Shown one piece after another: positions 26,180-35,383 of a stretch of DNA of 64,000 nucleotides (positions are counted from its first letter, which is position 1; each line of letters starts with the position of its first letter). The notes below the pieces were generated by a model. That model was given only the letters and a program-made list of their open reading frames with translations. It was not told the DNA's origin and did no database searches. A program made the position numbers and the translations under genes. The stretch spans positions 2,058,847 through 2,122,846 of the forward strand of contig NZ_KV440953.1 of the NCBI RefSeq assembly GCF_001636425.1. Direction: 5' to 3'. Source of the stretch: Heyndrickxia acidicola (GTDB lineage: Bacteria; Bacillota; Bacilli; Bacillales; Bacillaceae_C).

Positions 26180-26728
26180 TTGTCTAGGGTAGACAGAAGA
26201 ATAGCCAAAAGCCAAGTAGCGATAAAAAATGCTGTAACTGAACTGATGTCTGAAAAAAGTTTTGACGACATTACCATTCAGGATATTGCTGATAGAGCAG
26301 ATGTTAATCGAGGAACCATTTATCTTCATTACACAGATAAATACGACCTCCTGGATAAGATGATTGAGGAACATATGGATAATCTCCGAGAACTATGCCA
26401 ATCGGCATCTGAGATGACGTTTCAAGAAGGTAATTATGTCTGGTACGAATACTTTGAGCGTCATTATTTATTTTTTTCAACAATGTTAGTGAGTAAAGGT
26501 GCACCGTATTTTCGTAGTCGTTTTCTTGATTTAGTCGTCGAAGAGTTTAAACCTGACGTGGAGACGAGCGAAGGAAAAAATCAAGGATTAAGTGAAGATG
26601 TTATTCTTCAATTTTTTGGTTCAGCGGTTGTTGGAGCAGTTGAATGGTGGTTTAAAAATGGAAGGCCTTTGCCAGCTCGTGTTATGGCTGAACAAACGGG
26701 GGTATTATTAGATAGGAATTTTGAGTAA
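26180..26728 (+). CDS. TetR-family transcriptional regulator, paralogue 1
   Basis: A 182-residue TetR protein. The helix-turn-helix is ITIQDIADRADVNRGTIYLHY (residues about 32-52), preceded by RIAKSQVAIKNAVTELM. The ligand domain ends AEQTGVLLDRN and contains the type-4 C-terminal pattern VGAVEWWFKNGRPLP. Start TTG 26180 matches by position the ATG of paralogues 2 and 3. It is divergent from the CMD/cupin pair across promoter/operator copy 1. Its DNA-binding helices differ from the other two paralogues by only a few residues, so overlapping operator recognition is likely. Confidence 0.9.
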   Translation: MSRVDRRIAKSQVAIKNAVTELMSEKSFDDITIQDIADRADVNRGTIYLHYTDKYDLLDKMIEEHMDNLRELCQSASEMTFQEGNYVWYEYFERHYLFFSTMLVSKGAPYFRSRFLDLVVEEFKPDVETSEGKNQGLSEDVILQFFGSAVVGAVEWWFKNGRPLPARVMAEQTGVLLDRNFE

Positions 26729-26785
26729 ATTATCAAATGTTCCAAGCCCATTAAAAAACCTGATTCCATATCAATAGGACTAGAC

Positions 26786-26938
26786 GTAACGGCTCCTATT
26801 ATCGGTGCCACAAAAATCTCTCATTTAGAAGATGCTATAGGTGCATTATCTGTTAAGCTAACTTCTGAAGAAATTTCATTTATTGAAGAGCCGTATGTAC
26901 CACATCCAATTGATGTAATAAAAAATATAAATAAATAA
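26786..26938 (+). pseudogene. C-terminal fragment of an aldo/keto reductase
   Basis: The plus strand reads VTAPIIGATKISHLEDAIGA, then LSVKLTSEEISFIEEPYVPH and on to a stop. This is nearly the tail of the reductase at 37808-38797. It has no start and lies 57 bp after TetR paralogue 1, in the opposite orientation to the intact copies. It marks a rearrangement within the array. Confidence 0.8.
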
Positions 26939-27009
26939 CCCGCTCATTCTATTTTGAGGTTATTTTTTATTAAACCTCATTTTCATTAATTAAGGGATGC
27001 TCCCCCGTT

Positions 27010-27200
27010 AGCGTAACAAAAGCCTATTTTGTGAGTAAATGTGAGCAGACCCTCTCATAAAGTAAAATTGAAAATGAGGGATGACGCTAATAGCCCAAAA
27101 CCCTTGTTACACAAGGACATCAGACCATTTTTCCAAATGATTTAGCCGGAATCAGCATGCGATCCTCCTGCCCGGGTAATGACAAACCGCACGGCTGTCC
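27010..27200. repeat. Integrase/att-like scar, copy 1
   Basis: The stretch ATTTTGTGAGTAAATGTGAG near 27028, an ACCCTTGTTACACAAGGAC block near 27099 and TCCTGCCCGGGTAATGACAAAC near 27166 recur with changes at 39060-39240 and 39355-39470. It lies in the 26939-27401 gap. I found no intact gene here. Confidence 0.5.
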
Positions 27201-27301
27201 TGAGCGATTGCCAGGTCTGTATCTCTTCTATACTAACTAGTATTCTTGTAAGCAAACTCTATTTTAACTGTGAATTCAAGTAATCCACAAAAAAAATAAA
27301 A

Positions 27302-27345
27302 AAGGCCTGCATCCTTGGAAGAACAGGGACCGCAGGCCTTCATTA
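27302..27345. terminator. Hairpin terminator
   Basis: AAGGCCTGC (27302-27310) pairs with GCAGGCCTT (27332-27340), with an A-run before and TCATTAG after. It belongs to the scar region; which gene used it is unclear. Confidence 0.55.
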
Positions 27346-27401
27346 GTTGGAAAGCTGAAGAAGGAGTAATGACATTGAAAAAAACGTTAAAAGCTAACCC
27401 C

Positions 27402-27590
27402 TTAATAAAAAAAGGTTAATTGAAATTCACTTAAGCTACTCCGAATTCCCAATACCGGTGTTTCCAATTTAACAACCAAGTCTGCATTACTCTTACAAGA
27501 TACGCCATGTTCTTTAAATGATCGCCTTTATAATAGATCCTTAACTAATTTCATCATCATAGGTAAACCAACCTGGCCTCAATAATAGCA
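27402..27590 (-). pseudogene. Remnant of an atypical (YwnB-like) SDR gene
   Basis: In two frames the minus strand encodes RPGWFTYDDEIS, a stop, and then EHGVSCKSNADLVVKLETP followed by VLGIRSSL. These align with RPGWFTNKDEID and HDVSRKSIADLIVKLAVTP..LEVRSSL of the intact SDR at 34682-35269. The N-terminal two thirds are gone. Confidence 0.75.
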
Positions 27591-27638
27591 GTTGAATCTC
27601 GTTAAGGATCTAATAGACGACATTTTGAAATTCCTTCA

Positions 27639-28469
27639 TTATTCTTTAGGTTTTAGTGGTCCGTAAAAATAAGAAGCCGTCGCTCCGCCGTCAATTAGGA
27701 AATCAGAACCGGTGATGAATGCTCCCCACGGCATCATCAGCAGCTCAGCCACATTTGCAACCTCATCAGCTGTCCCTGGACGTCCAGCAGGACACTTGGC
27801 AAACATATTCTTATAGAACTCTCCTCTTGGACCATTGAACTCGTCTATAGCCAATGGCGTTACGATAATCCCTGGAGAAATAGAATTGATACGAGCGTCT
27901 TTTCCCCCCCAACGTATAGATTCATACATAACTCGCTTCACATTGCACCGTTTCGCCATTTGATAGGCGTGCAACGTATCCTTGATATTTTCTGGTCGAA
28001 GGACTTCCAAACTAAGAAGTTCTTCAGTTGGTGTCGTTGCCAGCTGCTCATCAATTTCAGTTCCCAATTGAGGCATTCTATGTCCAGACTGACTGGAAAT
28101 TGTCACACCAACGCCTCCAGGAGCTATGACCTTGCCTACTTCCTCCAGCAATACTGCAGTTCCATACAAATCCACCTTCAAAATCATTTCAATAGGTGCC
28201 TGACTAGGTGACACGCCGGCTGCATTGATAAGAGCAGTGATTTCACCATACTTCTGACCTTCTGCAATCAAATTTAAAATAGATTCTCTGGAAGAAATAT
28301 CTGTTTCGACAGGTACCACATCAAACCCGGCTTCAACCATAATTTTTGTAATAGCCTTGGCATTATCCAAGTTCTTATCACCAACAATAATTTTCTTACC
28401 AAAACCGATTCTTCTAGCTATTGCCATGCCAATCTGTCCAGCGCCAGTCCAAAGTACAACTTCATTCAT
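27639..28469 (-). CDS. SDR family oxidoreductase
   Basis: A 276-residue short-chain dehydrogenase. The cofactor motif reads TGAGQIGMAIA, the catalytic Ser lies in TISSQSGHRMP and the Tyr/Lys pair in YQMAKR; ISPGIIVTPLA and FITGSDFLIDGGATASYFYG complete the family pattern. GDKNLDNA after strand 2 suggests NAD(H) preference. ATG 28469 follows AAGGAGG. It is transcribed with, and 117 bp after, the classical SDR at 28587. The substrate is unknown. Confidence 0.88.
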   Translation of the reverse strand: MNEVVLWTGAGQIGMAIARRIGFGKKIIVGDKNLDNAKAITKIMVEAGFDVVPVETDISSRESILNLIAEGQKYGEITALINAAGVSPSQAPIEMILKVDLYGTAVLLEEVGKVIAPGGVGVTISSQSGHRMPQLGTEIDEQLATTPTEELLSLEVLRPENIKDTLHAYQMAKRCNVKRVMYESIRWGGKDARINSISPGIIVTPLAIDEFNGPRGEFYKNMFAKCPAGRPGTADEVANVAELLMMPWGAFITGSDFLIDGGATASYFYGPLKPKE

Positions 28470-28586
28470 TGTATGTCCTCCTTACTTCTATTCTAGGATC
28501 AATTTACTTTATTATGGTCTAATTAATAATTTGAGTGCACAAACCTCTTTTAAAGTTAATCACATTAAAGCGAGCAATAATTTATA

Positions 28587-29327
28587 TTACCGATCTTGTG
28601 ATGTAGGTCGGATGATCATTTCATTTATCGCAACATCAGCTGGCTGTTCAATAGCAAAAGCAATAGCACGGGCTATTGAGTCGGCAGCAATCGCACCTTC
28701 ATAAATTTTATCTATTCCTGGTTTCAAATCCATGTCAGTAATTGAATTTGTTAATTCTGTCGCAACTGCTCCTGGTGAGATAATAGTAGAGCGAATATTG
28801 TTTCCAGCCTCTTCTTTACGAAGACCTTCCGATATTGCACGTACAGCATGCTTCGTTCCAGCGTAGACAGTACTCCCAGCTCCCACAACGTGTCCTGCTA
28901 CAGAAGAAACACTAATAATATGACCTGATTTTTGTTCTCTCATGGCAGGAAGAACGGCAGCAATACCATATAGTACGCCTTTAATGTTTACATCTATCAT
29001 TTTGTTCCAATCATCTACTTTTTTCTTATAAAGAAATGAATGTGGCATAACTCCTGCATTGTTGACTAAAACATCAATTTTCCCAAACTCTTTTAGAGCT
29101 ATCTCTGCCAACTCTTCCATCTGTTCATGAGATGTTACATCTGTTACCTTATAAATGGCTTGAGCGCCATCTTTCTGAATCTCTTCTTGCAATTTCTTTA
29201 AACGGTCTTCACGGCGAGCTGCTAAAACCAACTTTGCGCCTTTAGATGCGAGTTCTTTTGCAGCAGCTTCTCCTATTCCACTAGAGGCACCTGTTATTAC
29301 AACTACTTTATCTTTAATGTTAGACAT
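28587..29327 (-). CDS. Classical SDR family oxidoreductase
   Basis: A 246-residue classical short-chain dehydrogenase with [19 protein letters not shown], Ser in SVSSVAGHV and Tyr/Lys in [15 protein letters not shown] after strand 2 favours NADP(H). The C-terminus [14 protein letters not shown] is typical of the YdfG/serine-dehydrogenase-like group. A fragment of a second copy of this C-terminus survives at 30161-30238. Confidence 0.9.
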   Translation of the reverse strand: MSNIKDKVVVITGASSGIGEAAAKELASKGAKLVLAARREDRLKKLQEEIQKDGAQAIYKVTDVTSHEQMEELAEIALKEFGKIDVLVNNAGVMPHSFLYKKKVDDWNKMIDVNIKGVLYGIAAVLPAMREQKSGHIISVSSVAGHVVGAGSTVYAGTKHAVRAISEGLRKEEAGNNIRSTIISPGAVATELTNSITDMDLKPGIDKIYEGAIAADSIARAIAFAIEQPADVAINEMIIRPTSQDR

Positions 29328-29446
29328 ACTAATACCTTCCTTTCGAGCTTAAAATTAATCATTAGAGTTAAATGGTGAACCTAAAATTCTAATTCAAATT
29401 TTTTCATTTATGCTTTCAGTCAGCTTTTTGTTTATCAAATGATTAT

Positions 29447-30082
29447 TTAGTAGAAAGCAGGCTTATCGCCTTTAGTGTTGGGTTTGCTAATTCCCCAGCT
29501 TTGCCGAATACCCCAGTCAGTAGTTTCAGCCAATTTAACTACTACTGCGGCGATACTTTTACGAGAAATCTCCGTTCCCACGAGTGGTTCACCCTTTTCC
29601 GTTAATTCGTATGCTATTTCCTCTTTATTCGTGAACCAGGTACATCTTAAAATAGTATACTCAAGATCTGAGTTCTCAATAATACTGGCTGATTTACACC
29701 AGCTATCCATCCCGCTGCCAACCATGCGCTTGTTCCATTCCCCGAACTTTCCAGGTACCTCATCATAAATACCTAAAATATTGATAAATATTCCTCTTTT
29801 AACACCAGCAGCCTTCATTGCTTTTACTACATTTTCGGTTTTCTCAACTATATCTGAGCCACCCAGATTAGCGTATACAACATCCTGTCCTACCATCGCT
29901 TCCTTTAACTTAACAGGATCATTGACATCACCTTCAATAACACGCTCTCTACTTGGCTCAACAATTTTTAATCTTTTTGATTTGCGCAGGTAAAGCGTCA
30001 ACTGAGCATCTGTTTCTTTTAAAAATAGATCGGTAGCAAGACGTGCGACTTGGCCATTTGCACCCAAAATTAATACATTCAA
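29447..30082 (-). CDS. Atypical SDR, NAD(P)H-binding NmrA/YwnB-like protein
   Basis: A 211-residue NAD(P)-binding protein from TTG 30082, chosen because AAGGAGAAG lies 8 bp upstream; the longer frame to 30145 has no support. The dinucleotide motif is ILGANGQVARLA, followed by TLYLRKSKRL, GDVNDPVKLKEAM and the C-terminal SRKSIAAVVVKLAE. Proteins of this kind bind NAD(P)H as reductases or redox sensors. Its closest relative in the window is 34682-35269; where that copy has RPGWFTNKDE this one has RCTWFTNKEE. Confidence 0.86.
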   Translation of the reverse strand: MNVLILGANGQVARLATDLFLKETDAQLTLYLRKSKRLKIVEPSRERVIEGDVNDPVKLKEAMVGQDVVYANLGGSDIVEKTENVVKAMKAAGVKRGIFINILGIYDEVPGKFGEWNKRMVGSGMDSWCKSASIIENSDLEYTILRCTWFTNKEEIAYELTEKGEPLVGTEISRKSIAAVVVKLAETTDWGIRQSWGISKPNTKGDKPAFY

Positions 30083-30160
30083 AATATATTCTTCTCCTTT
30101 GCTCCTCAATATTAAGTAATGAAGGAGTTGCCTTAAAACACGCAACTCCTATAAATTTTT

Positions 30161-30238
30161 TTATCTCTTGAATCGTCGGAAGAATAATCATTTCATTAAT
30201 AGCCACATCAGATATTTCCTCAATGGCATAAGCAATTT
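30161..30238 (-). pseudogene. C-terminal scrap of a classical SDR
   Basis: The minus strand encodes [20 protein letters not shown], matching the end of the SDR at 28587-29327 ([19 protein letters not shown]). It abuts the stop of the alcohol dehydrogenase at 30239 and shows that an SDR copy was lost between the two flanking genes. Confidence 0.75.
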
Positions 30239-31309
30239 TTATAATGTAGCAATATCAATAACGAATCGATAACGTACATCACTGCGAAGAATTCGCTCAT
30301 ATGCTTCGTCAACTTGGTCAACACCGATTACTTCAATCATAGGAGCAATCCCATTTTGTGCGGCGTAATCGAGCATCTCTTGAGTTTCCCTAATTCCACC
30401 AACGTTAGAAGCAGCAATGCTGCGGCGGCCAGCGAATAGGGAGAAGACATTGTACTGATCTGGTTTGTTTGGTAAACCTACATTTACAAGTGTTCCATCT
30501 ACGTTAAGAGTTGATAGATAGGCATCTACGTCGATATTCGCAGATACTGTGTTTAAAATAAGATCAAATTGACCAGCCAACTCACTAAACGTAGCAGGAT
30601 CACCGGTTGCGAAATAATGGTCTGCTCCAAAGCCAAAGGCTTCTTCTTTTTTATTCATAGTTTGACTTAGCACAGTAACTTCAGCACCCAAAGCATGGGC
30701 AAATTGCACTGCTATGTGGCCAAGTCCTCCCATTCCCACAATCGCAACCTTCTTACCTGGTCCGACGTTCCAATGTTTTAATGGAGAGTACGTAGTGATG
30801 CCTGCACAAAGTAATGGGCTTGCTACAGCAAGATCTAGTCCGTCTGGAATACGGACAACAAACTTATCCTTTACAACAATTTTTTGGCTATATCCACCAT
30901 ATGTTAAATCACCGTCGTAGCCTATTGAATTAAATACCACCACAACACCTTTTTTACAGAATTGCTCTTCACCTTTAAGGCAGAATTCACATTCTCCACA
31001 GGAGTCAACAAAGCAACCGACGCCAACACGGTCACCAACAGCAAATTTTGTAACTGCGGATCCTACAGCCGTCACAACACCTGCAATTTCATGGCCTGGA
31101 ACCATCGGAAAGACACCACTGCCAAAATCATTGTGCGCGTTATGAATATCAGAATGGCAGATACCACAATATTTTATATCGATTAAAACATCATCTGGCC
31201 GTAAATCTCTCCGTTCAATTGTCGTTTTTTCAAAAGGGGCTTTTGCATTCGGAACACTTAATACGCGTGTGATAATTTTATTTTGATGATTACACATAAG
31301 ACACAACAC
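30239..31309 (-). CDS. Zinc-dependent NAD(P) alcohol dehydrogenase, array copy
   Basis: A 356-residue relative of adhA at 6364. Catalytic zinc ligands lie in GICHSD and PGHE, the structural zinc in [15 protein letters not shown] and the nucleotide site in GMGGLGH. A short insertion ([18 protein letters not shown]) replaces the [18 protein letters not shown] loop. Start TTG 31309 is 6 bp from AAAGG; ATG 31297 is an alternative. It is read from promoter/operator copy 2, divergent from TetR paralogue 2, and not from a MerR-type promoter as adhA is. Confidence 0.9.
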   Translation of the reverse strand: MLCLMCNHQNKIITRVLSVPNAKAPFEKTTIERRDLRPDDVLIDIKYCGICHSDIHNAHNDFGSGVFPMVPGHEIAGVVTAVGSAVTKFAVGDRVGVGCFVDSCGECEFCLKGEEQFCKKGVVVVFNSIGYDGDLTYGGYSQKIVVKDKFVVRIPDGLDLAVASPLLCAGITTYSPLKHWNVGPGKKVAIVGMGGLGHIAVQFAHALGAEVTVLSQTMNKKEEAFGFGADHYFATGDPATFSELAGQFDLILNTVSANIDVDAYLSTLNVDGTLVNVGLPNKPDQYNVFSLFAGRRSIAASNVGGIRETQEMLDYAAQNGIAPMIEVIGVDQVDEAYERILRSDVRYRFVIDIATL

Positions 31310-31355
31310 AAACCTTTCTAATTAACATTGATATTTTAATGTACATCTGTCTATA

Positions 31356-31423
31356 ATTATAAATGTGTATAAAATGTTTACAATGGTTAATTAAATAGGA
31401 TTTGTTTAATACTGAACAAATCC
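31356..31423 (-). promoter_or_regulatory. Regulon promoter/operator copy 2 (before the array alcohol dehydrogenase)
   Basis: This is the best copy: a perfect palindrome at 31398-31423 (GGATTTGTT-N8-AACAAATCC), a 15-bp gap, -35 TTGTAA (31378-31383), a 16-bp spacer and -10 TATAAT (31356-31361), pointing to the minus-strand gene. The operator centre falls about 61 bp upstream of the expected transcription start. Confidence 0.8.
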
Positions 31424-31468
31424 ATAAAACTTGTTAATTATCTTTAAGGAAAGTTTGGTGAAATCACA

Positions 31469-32014
31469 ATGCCTAAAATAGATAGAAGAATAGCTAAAAG
31501 CCAAGAAGCAATAAAAAAAGCCCTTATTGAACTGATGTCAGAAAAAAGTTTTGATGACATCACGATACAGGATATTTCTGATAGGGCAGATGTTAGCCGA
31601 GGAACTATTTATCTTCATTACTTGGATAAATTTGACCTATTGGATAAGCTCATTGAGGAGCATATAAACGAAATGGGAGAAATTTGCGAATCCACATCTG
31701 ATATGGAGTATAAAGATGCGAATCTGCCATGGTTTGATTACCTCAAAAGTCATTATTTATTTTTTTCCACAATGTTAGCGAGTAAAGGTGCCCCTTCTTT
31801 TCGCAGGCAGTTCCAAGAGTTTCTTGTGGAAGAATTCAAAGATGAAGTCGATACCTCAAAAGGAAAGAACCATGAATTAAACGAGGATGTTCTTCTTCAA
31901 TTTATTGTCACTTCGTATGTTGGGATAGTGGAATGGTGGATCACGAATGGAATGCCTCATCCACCTCAAGTCATGGCCGAACAAGTTGGAATTTTGTTAG
32001 AGAGGAATCTATAA
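31469..32014 (+). CDS. TetR-family transcriptional regulator, paralogue 2
   Basis: A 181-residue TetR protein with helix-turn-helix ITIQDISDRADVSRGTIYLHY and C-terminal IVEWWITNGMPHPPQVMAEQ. ATG 31469 follows GGAAAG...GGTG, a leader shared with paralogue 3. It is divergent from the alcohol dehydrogenase across promoter/operator copy 2. The motif YLFFSTMLASKGAPSFRRQF is common to all three paralogues. It is closest to paralogue 3. Confidence 0.9.
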   Translation: MPKIDRRIAKSQEAIKKALIELMSEKSFDDITIQDISDRADVSRGTIYLHYLDKFDLLDKLIEEHINEMGEICESTSDMEYKDANLPWFDYLKSHYLFFSTMLASKGAPSFRRQFQEFLVEEFKDEVDTSKGKNHELNEDVLLQFIVTSYVGIVEWWITNGMPHPPQVMAEQVGILLERNL

Positions 32015-32070
32015 TATTTTATCTTCCCTCTGGTTCCTTAGAGCACCAAGCACTTATTGATAAAAAAATA

Positions 32071-32107
32071 CACCATAGGAATTGAAATCTGCCTATGGTG
32101 CATTTTT
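32071..32107. terminator. Bidirectional terminator after TetR paralogue 2
   Basis: CACCATAGG (32071-32079) pairs with CCTATGGTG (32092-32100), followed by CATTTTTA and preceded by an A-run. It separates convergent genes. Confidence 0.8.
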
Positions 32108-32109
32108 AA

Positions 32110-33075
32110 TTAGAAGTGTGTTTCATCAACATCAATTTTAGTTAAAGCACGATTTAGGCTGTCTAATTCTTCTATTGTTAATTCTATATCGGCTCCACCT
32201 AAGTTTTCTTCTAATCGGTGTAATTTTGTAGTACCTGGAATTGGAATAATAAATGGTTTTTGAGCTAATTCCCATGCTAATACAACTTGAGCAGATGGTG
32301 CATTTTTGCTTTCAGCAACTTCTGCAATTAATTTTAATAACGCTTGGTTATGGTCAATGACTTCGGGCTTAAATCTTCCCATGAAGCTTCTAAAGTCACC
32401 TTCTTCATATTTTGTATCTTTTGTATATTTTCCGCTTAGGAAACCATTTCCTAGTGGACTGTAAGCAACAAATGAAATCCCTAACTCTTCACAAAAATCA
32501 AATAATCCTTTTTCGGTTTCACGCCACATCATGGAGTATTGATTTTCAATAGCAGCAATCGGACAAACAGCATGTGCACGTTTCATATAATCAATTGGTG
32601 CATTCGATAATCCCCATGCTTTAATTTTCCCTTCTGCCATTAATTCTTTCATCGTTGCTGCAACAGCTTCTGGTTCTACATTTGGGTCAATACGATGTTG
32701 ATAATACAAATCAATGCAATCTACTTTCAATCTTTTTAAGGAACCCTCCACTTGTTCTCTAATGGATTCTGGTGTGCTATTTAAAATATGTTGAGGGCGA
32801 TCACTTACAATTTTTGTCCCAGTGATTCCAAATTTTGTCGCAATCACAACTTGTTCTCTTACTGGTGCAAGTGCTTCGCCCAGTAATTCTTCATTGGATT
32901 CTCCATAAACAACAGCAGTATCAAAGAAATTACAGCCTAGTTCAACAGCTCTACGAATCAATTTGACCATATCATCACGATCAGCAGGCTTTCCATAAGC
33001 ATGATCCATTCCCATACAACCTAAACCAATCGCAGAGACTCTTAAGCCGCTGTTTCCTAATTCTCTCATTTTCAT
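32110..33075 (-). CDS. Aldo/keto reductase (AKR13/YakC-like)
   Basis: A 321-residue aldo/keto reductase. The catalytic tetrad is in FFDTAVVYG (Asp, Tyr), IATKFG (Lys) and YYQHRID (His). GLSNAPID and IPIPGTTKLHRLEENLGG bind NADPH. Start ATG 33075 (MKMREL) is preferred because GGAG lies 9 bp upstream; the frame is open to 33132. It belongs to the group whose members reduce methylglyoxal and other reactive carbonyls. It is probably co-transcribed after the reductase at 33203, though a weak hairpin (33160-33188) lies between. Confidence 0.88.
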   Translation of the reverse strand: MKMRELGNSGLRVSAIGLGCMGMDHAYGKPADRDDMVKLIRRAVELGCNFFDTAVVYGESNEELLGEALAPVREQVVIATKFGITGTKIVSDRPQHILNSTPESIREQVEGSLKRLKVDCIDLYYQHRIDPNVEPEAVAATMKELMAEGKIKAWGLSNAPIDYMKRAHAVCPIAAIENQYSMMWRETEKGLFDFCEELGISFVAYSPLGNGFLSGKYTKDTKYEEGDFRSFMGRFKPEVIDHNQALLKLIAEVAESKNAPSAQVVLAWELAQKPFIIPIPGTTKLHRLEENLGGADIELTIEELDSLNRALTKIDVDETHF

Positions 33076-33202
33076 TTTACTCATCTCCAAAAAAAGCATT
33101 TTCTGGCATATATTTAAATCACATAACCCCAAATAGCATATTTTAAATGTCGATACTCAAAAAGGAAGCCCTACTAGCTCCCTTTTCGTCAGTCTTTATT
33201 GT

Positions 33203-34051
33203 TTATCTAACTAGTCCTGTTATCATTTCAACTGTTTCAGGAGAGTAATGTGAGAAGAATAAACTTTGTTCTTGATCTAGTTTCGCAATTTTATCCATAT
33301 CTTCGTTTGATAAAGCAAAATCAAAGACATCAAAATTTTGAACCATTCGTTCTTTCGTTACCGTTTTAGGAATGACAACAACATTCCGTTGAATGAGATA
33401 ACGTAGGGCCACTTGAGCAACAGTTTTACCATATTGCTCACCAATCTCTTTTAAAGTTTCATTGTTAAAGAAATCATTTCTTCCTTCTGCAAAAGGTCCC
33501 CAAGACTCAATTTTGGTTCCGTATTTTTCCATTATTTTTCGAGCTTGTTTTTGTTGGTTAAATACATGGGTTTCGACCTGGTTCACCATTGGGGGGATTT
33601 CACTAAACTTAGCAATATCAATGAAACGGTCAGGGTAGAAATTACTTACACCAATTGCTTTGATTTTTCCCGCCTTATAATACTCTTCCATAGCACGATA
33701 AGTACCATAGTAATCATTAAATGGTTGATGAATCAACAGTAAATCAATGTAGTCTGTTTGTAACTTTCGTAAAGACTCGTCTATTGATGCTTTTGCTTTC
33801 TCATAGCCAGCATTGGAAATCCAAACTTTGGTTGTAATGAAGAATTCCGCACGGGGTATGCCACTTTTACAAACTGCATTCCCAACAGCCTCTTCATTCC
33901 CATAAGCTTGAGCAGTATCGATAGAACGATACCCCACTTCAATTGCTTGACCCACAACACGTTCACATTCTTCAAGGTCAGGAATTTGATATACTCCGAA
34001 ACCTAAAATTGGCATCTTAATTCCATTGGATAAAGTAACAGTTTCCATCAT
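33203..34051 (-). CDS. Aldo/keto reductase (2,5-diketogluconate reductase-like)
   Basis: A 282-residue reductase with SIDTAQAYGNEEAVG, ITTKVW, LLIHQPF and VVIPKTVTKERMVQN. ATG 34051 follows AGGAGG by 5-6 bp. Promoter/operator copy 4 stands 35 bp upstream, so this gene is a clear member of the shared regulon although no TetR gene adjoins it. It resembles YvgN/YtbE-type glyoxal reductases. Confidence 0.9.
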   Translation of the reverse strand: MMETVTLSNGIKMPILGFGVYQIPDLEECERVVGQAIEVGYRSIDTAQAYGNEEAVGNAVCKSGIPRAEFFITTKVWISNAGYEKAKASIDESLRKLQTDYIDLLLIHQPFNDYYGTYRAMEEYYKAGKIKAIGVSNFYPDRFIDIAKFSEIPPMVNQVETHVFNQQKQARKIMEKYGTKIESWGPFAEGRNDFFNNETLKEIGEQYGKTVAQVALRYLIQRNVVVIPKTVTKERMVQNFDVFDFALSNEDMDKIAKLDQEQSLFFSHYSPETVEMITGLVR

Positions 34052-34085
34052 AAATTCCTCCTATGTTTACTAACTTTGACTACTA

Positions 34086-34152
34086 ATTTTAATACGTAAC
34101 TGAGAAGTTGCAATGATTAAATGGACACGATTTGTCTATTAGTTCACAAATT
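34086..34152 (-). promoter_or_regulatory. Regulon promoter/operator copy 4 (before the AKR at 33203)
   Basis: Palindrome 34129-34152 (GATTTGTC-N8-CACAAATT), a 15-bp gap, -35 TTGCAA (34108-34113), a 16-bp spacer and -10 TAAAAT (34086-34091). No regulator gene adjoins it, so the site is used in trans. Confidence 0.75.
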
Positions 34153-34181
34153 CAGTAATATTGTGTAATAATTTTACTTAT

Positions 34182-34550
34182 TTATTTACATGTTGCTATA
34201 GTATTTACTGGAACCCAATTGTTTTCGCGTTTCTCAAAATGCATTTCCATTCTCATACTCCACGTGTTACTAAAACCATAAATTCTAGCATCAATTTTAG
34301 TATCACAAATGAGAGTAGCAGTATTACCATCTATTGTGATGGTTGTTTTTTGGGGCATGATTTGGAAGTATTTCATTTGCTCATTATCAATTTGTTCAAG
34401 CCATTCTTGCTTAGATTGATGATAACCTGTCATGTGTACTAGTACATAATTGTCATCAAGGATGTTAGCCAAGCTTAAAGTAGCTTTATTAACCATTGCA
34501 TCATCAATTTGTTGATAAACTGCTAGAATTTTTTGTTTATCTTCGCTCAT
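34182..34550 (-). CDS. NTF2/SnoaL-like small protein (DUF4440 type)
   Basis: A 122-residue cone-fold protein beginning MSEDKQKILAVYQQIDDAMV, with LANILDDNYVLVHMTGYHQS and a C-terminal ENNWVPVNTIATC strand. Such proteins are small enzymes or binding modules; the activity is not predictable. Start ATG 34550 fits the family length; the frame extends to 34607 without a ribosome site. It lies between array reductases and is the second NTF2-like gene of the cluster (the other is at 36483). Confidence 0.75.
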   Translation of the reverse strand: MSEDKQKILAVYQQIDDAMVNKATLSLANILDDNYVLVHMTGYHQSKQEWLEQIDNEQMKYFQIMPQKTTITIDGNTATLICDTKIDARIYGFSNTWSMRMEMHFEKRENNWVPVNTIATCK

Positions 34551-34681
34551 ATTTGTACTTGCCACCTCATCATAAGAAATTTCCGAAGCGTTGTTATTTA
34601 CTACCAAAATACTTAATAACAGAGCCTTTTGATTTTAAATTTAAATTAGGACTAATTTCCATTAAGACAGCAGTAAATGAT

Positions 34682-35269
34682 TTATTCAGGTTTATTTACA
34701 CCCAAGCTGCTACGAACTTCTAATCCTGGTGTAACAGCCAATTTAACAATCAAATCTGCAATACTTTTTCGTGATACATCATGCCCTATGAATGGTTCGC
34801 CTTTTTGTGTTGTCTCATAGTCAATTTCATCTTTATTGGTAAACCACCCTGGTCTCAAAATCGTATATTCAAGGTCTGAGGCTTCAATGACCCCAGCTGA
34901 TTTTCGATATGGATTTAAAATACTACCATGTCTTTCACCTGGGACTTCATCATAAATACCCATTGAGCTAATCCAAATGAGGCGTTTAAGACCCGTAGCA
35001 TACATTGTGCCTACAATTGTTTTTGCCATTTGTTCTAGATTACCTGCAAGATTGGCATACACAACATCTTGTCCAATCATTGCTTCTTTTAGTTTTTCAA
35101 TATCCATAACGTCACCTTCGATTACTCGCACACGATTTGTATCGATGTTTCTTAGTCTGCGTGAGTTTCGTAAATAAAGAGTCAACTGTGCATCAGTTTC
35201 TTCAAGGAGCATATCAATAGCTACACGAGCAAGTGAACCGTTTGCCCCAAGGATTAAAACATTAGTCAT
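34682..35269 (-). CDS. Atypical SDR, NAD(P)H-binding NmrA/YwnB-like protein
   Basis: A 195-residue NAD(P)-binding protein: ILGANGSLARVA at the N-terminus, TLYLRNSRRLRN, GDVMDIEKLKEAM, DVVYANLAG, TILRPGWFTNKDE and VSRKSIADLIVKLA. ATG 35269 follows AAAGGAAG. It is paralogous to 29447-30082 and to the remnant at 27402-27590, so the array once held at least three such genes. Confidence 0.88.
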   Translation of the reverse strand: MTNVLILGANGSLARVAIDMLLEETDAQLTLYLRNSRRLRNIDTNRVRVIEGDVMDIEKLKEAMIGQDVVYANLAGNLEQMAKTIVGTMYATGLKRLIWISSMGIYDEVPGERHGSILNPYRKSAGVIEASDLEYTILRPGWFTNKDEIDYETTQKGEPFIGHDVSRKSIADLIVKLAVTPGLEVRSSLGVNKPE

Positions 35270-35320
35270 ATTTAAAACTTCCTTTCATTATAATGTTCGT
35301 CCATCTTATTTATTTTTGCT

Positions 35321-35352
35321 GGAGAATCCCTCAAGTTATTGAGGGCTCCCCT
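35321..35352 (-). terminator. Hairpin after the frameshifted aldo/keto reductase
   Basis: GGAG..CCCTCAA pairs with TTGAGGG.CTCC around GTTA. It lies 35 bp past the restored stop of the reductase at 35384. The T-run is weak. Confidence 0.5.
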
Positions 35353-35383
35353 TATTCAACTAGCCTCAAATAAACCTTATGAA

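Noticed and set aside
28470-28586. A sixth copy of the shared operator before the SDR at 27639
   Set aside because: Only one half-site (GTGCACAAAC) is present; the partner half and the fixed spacing are absent.
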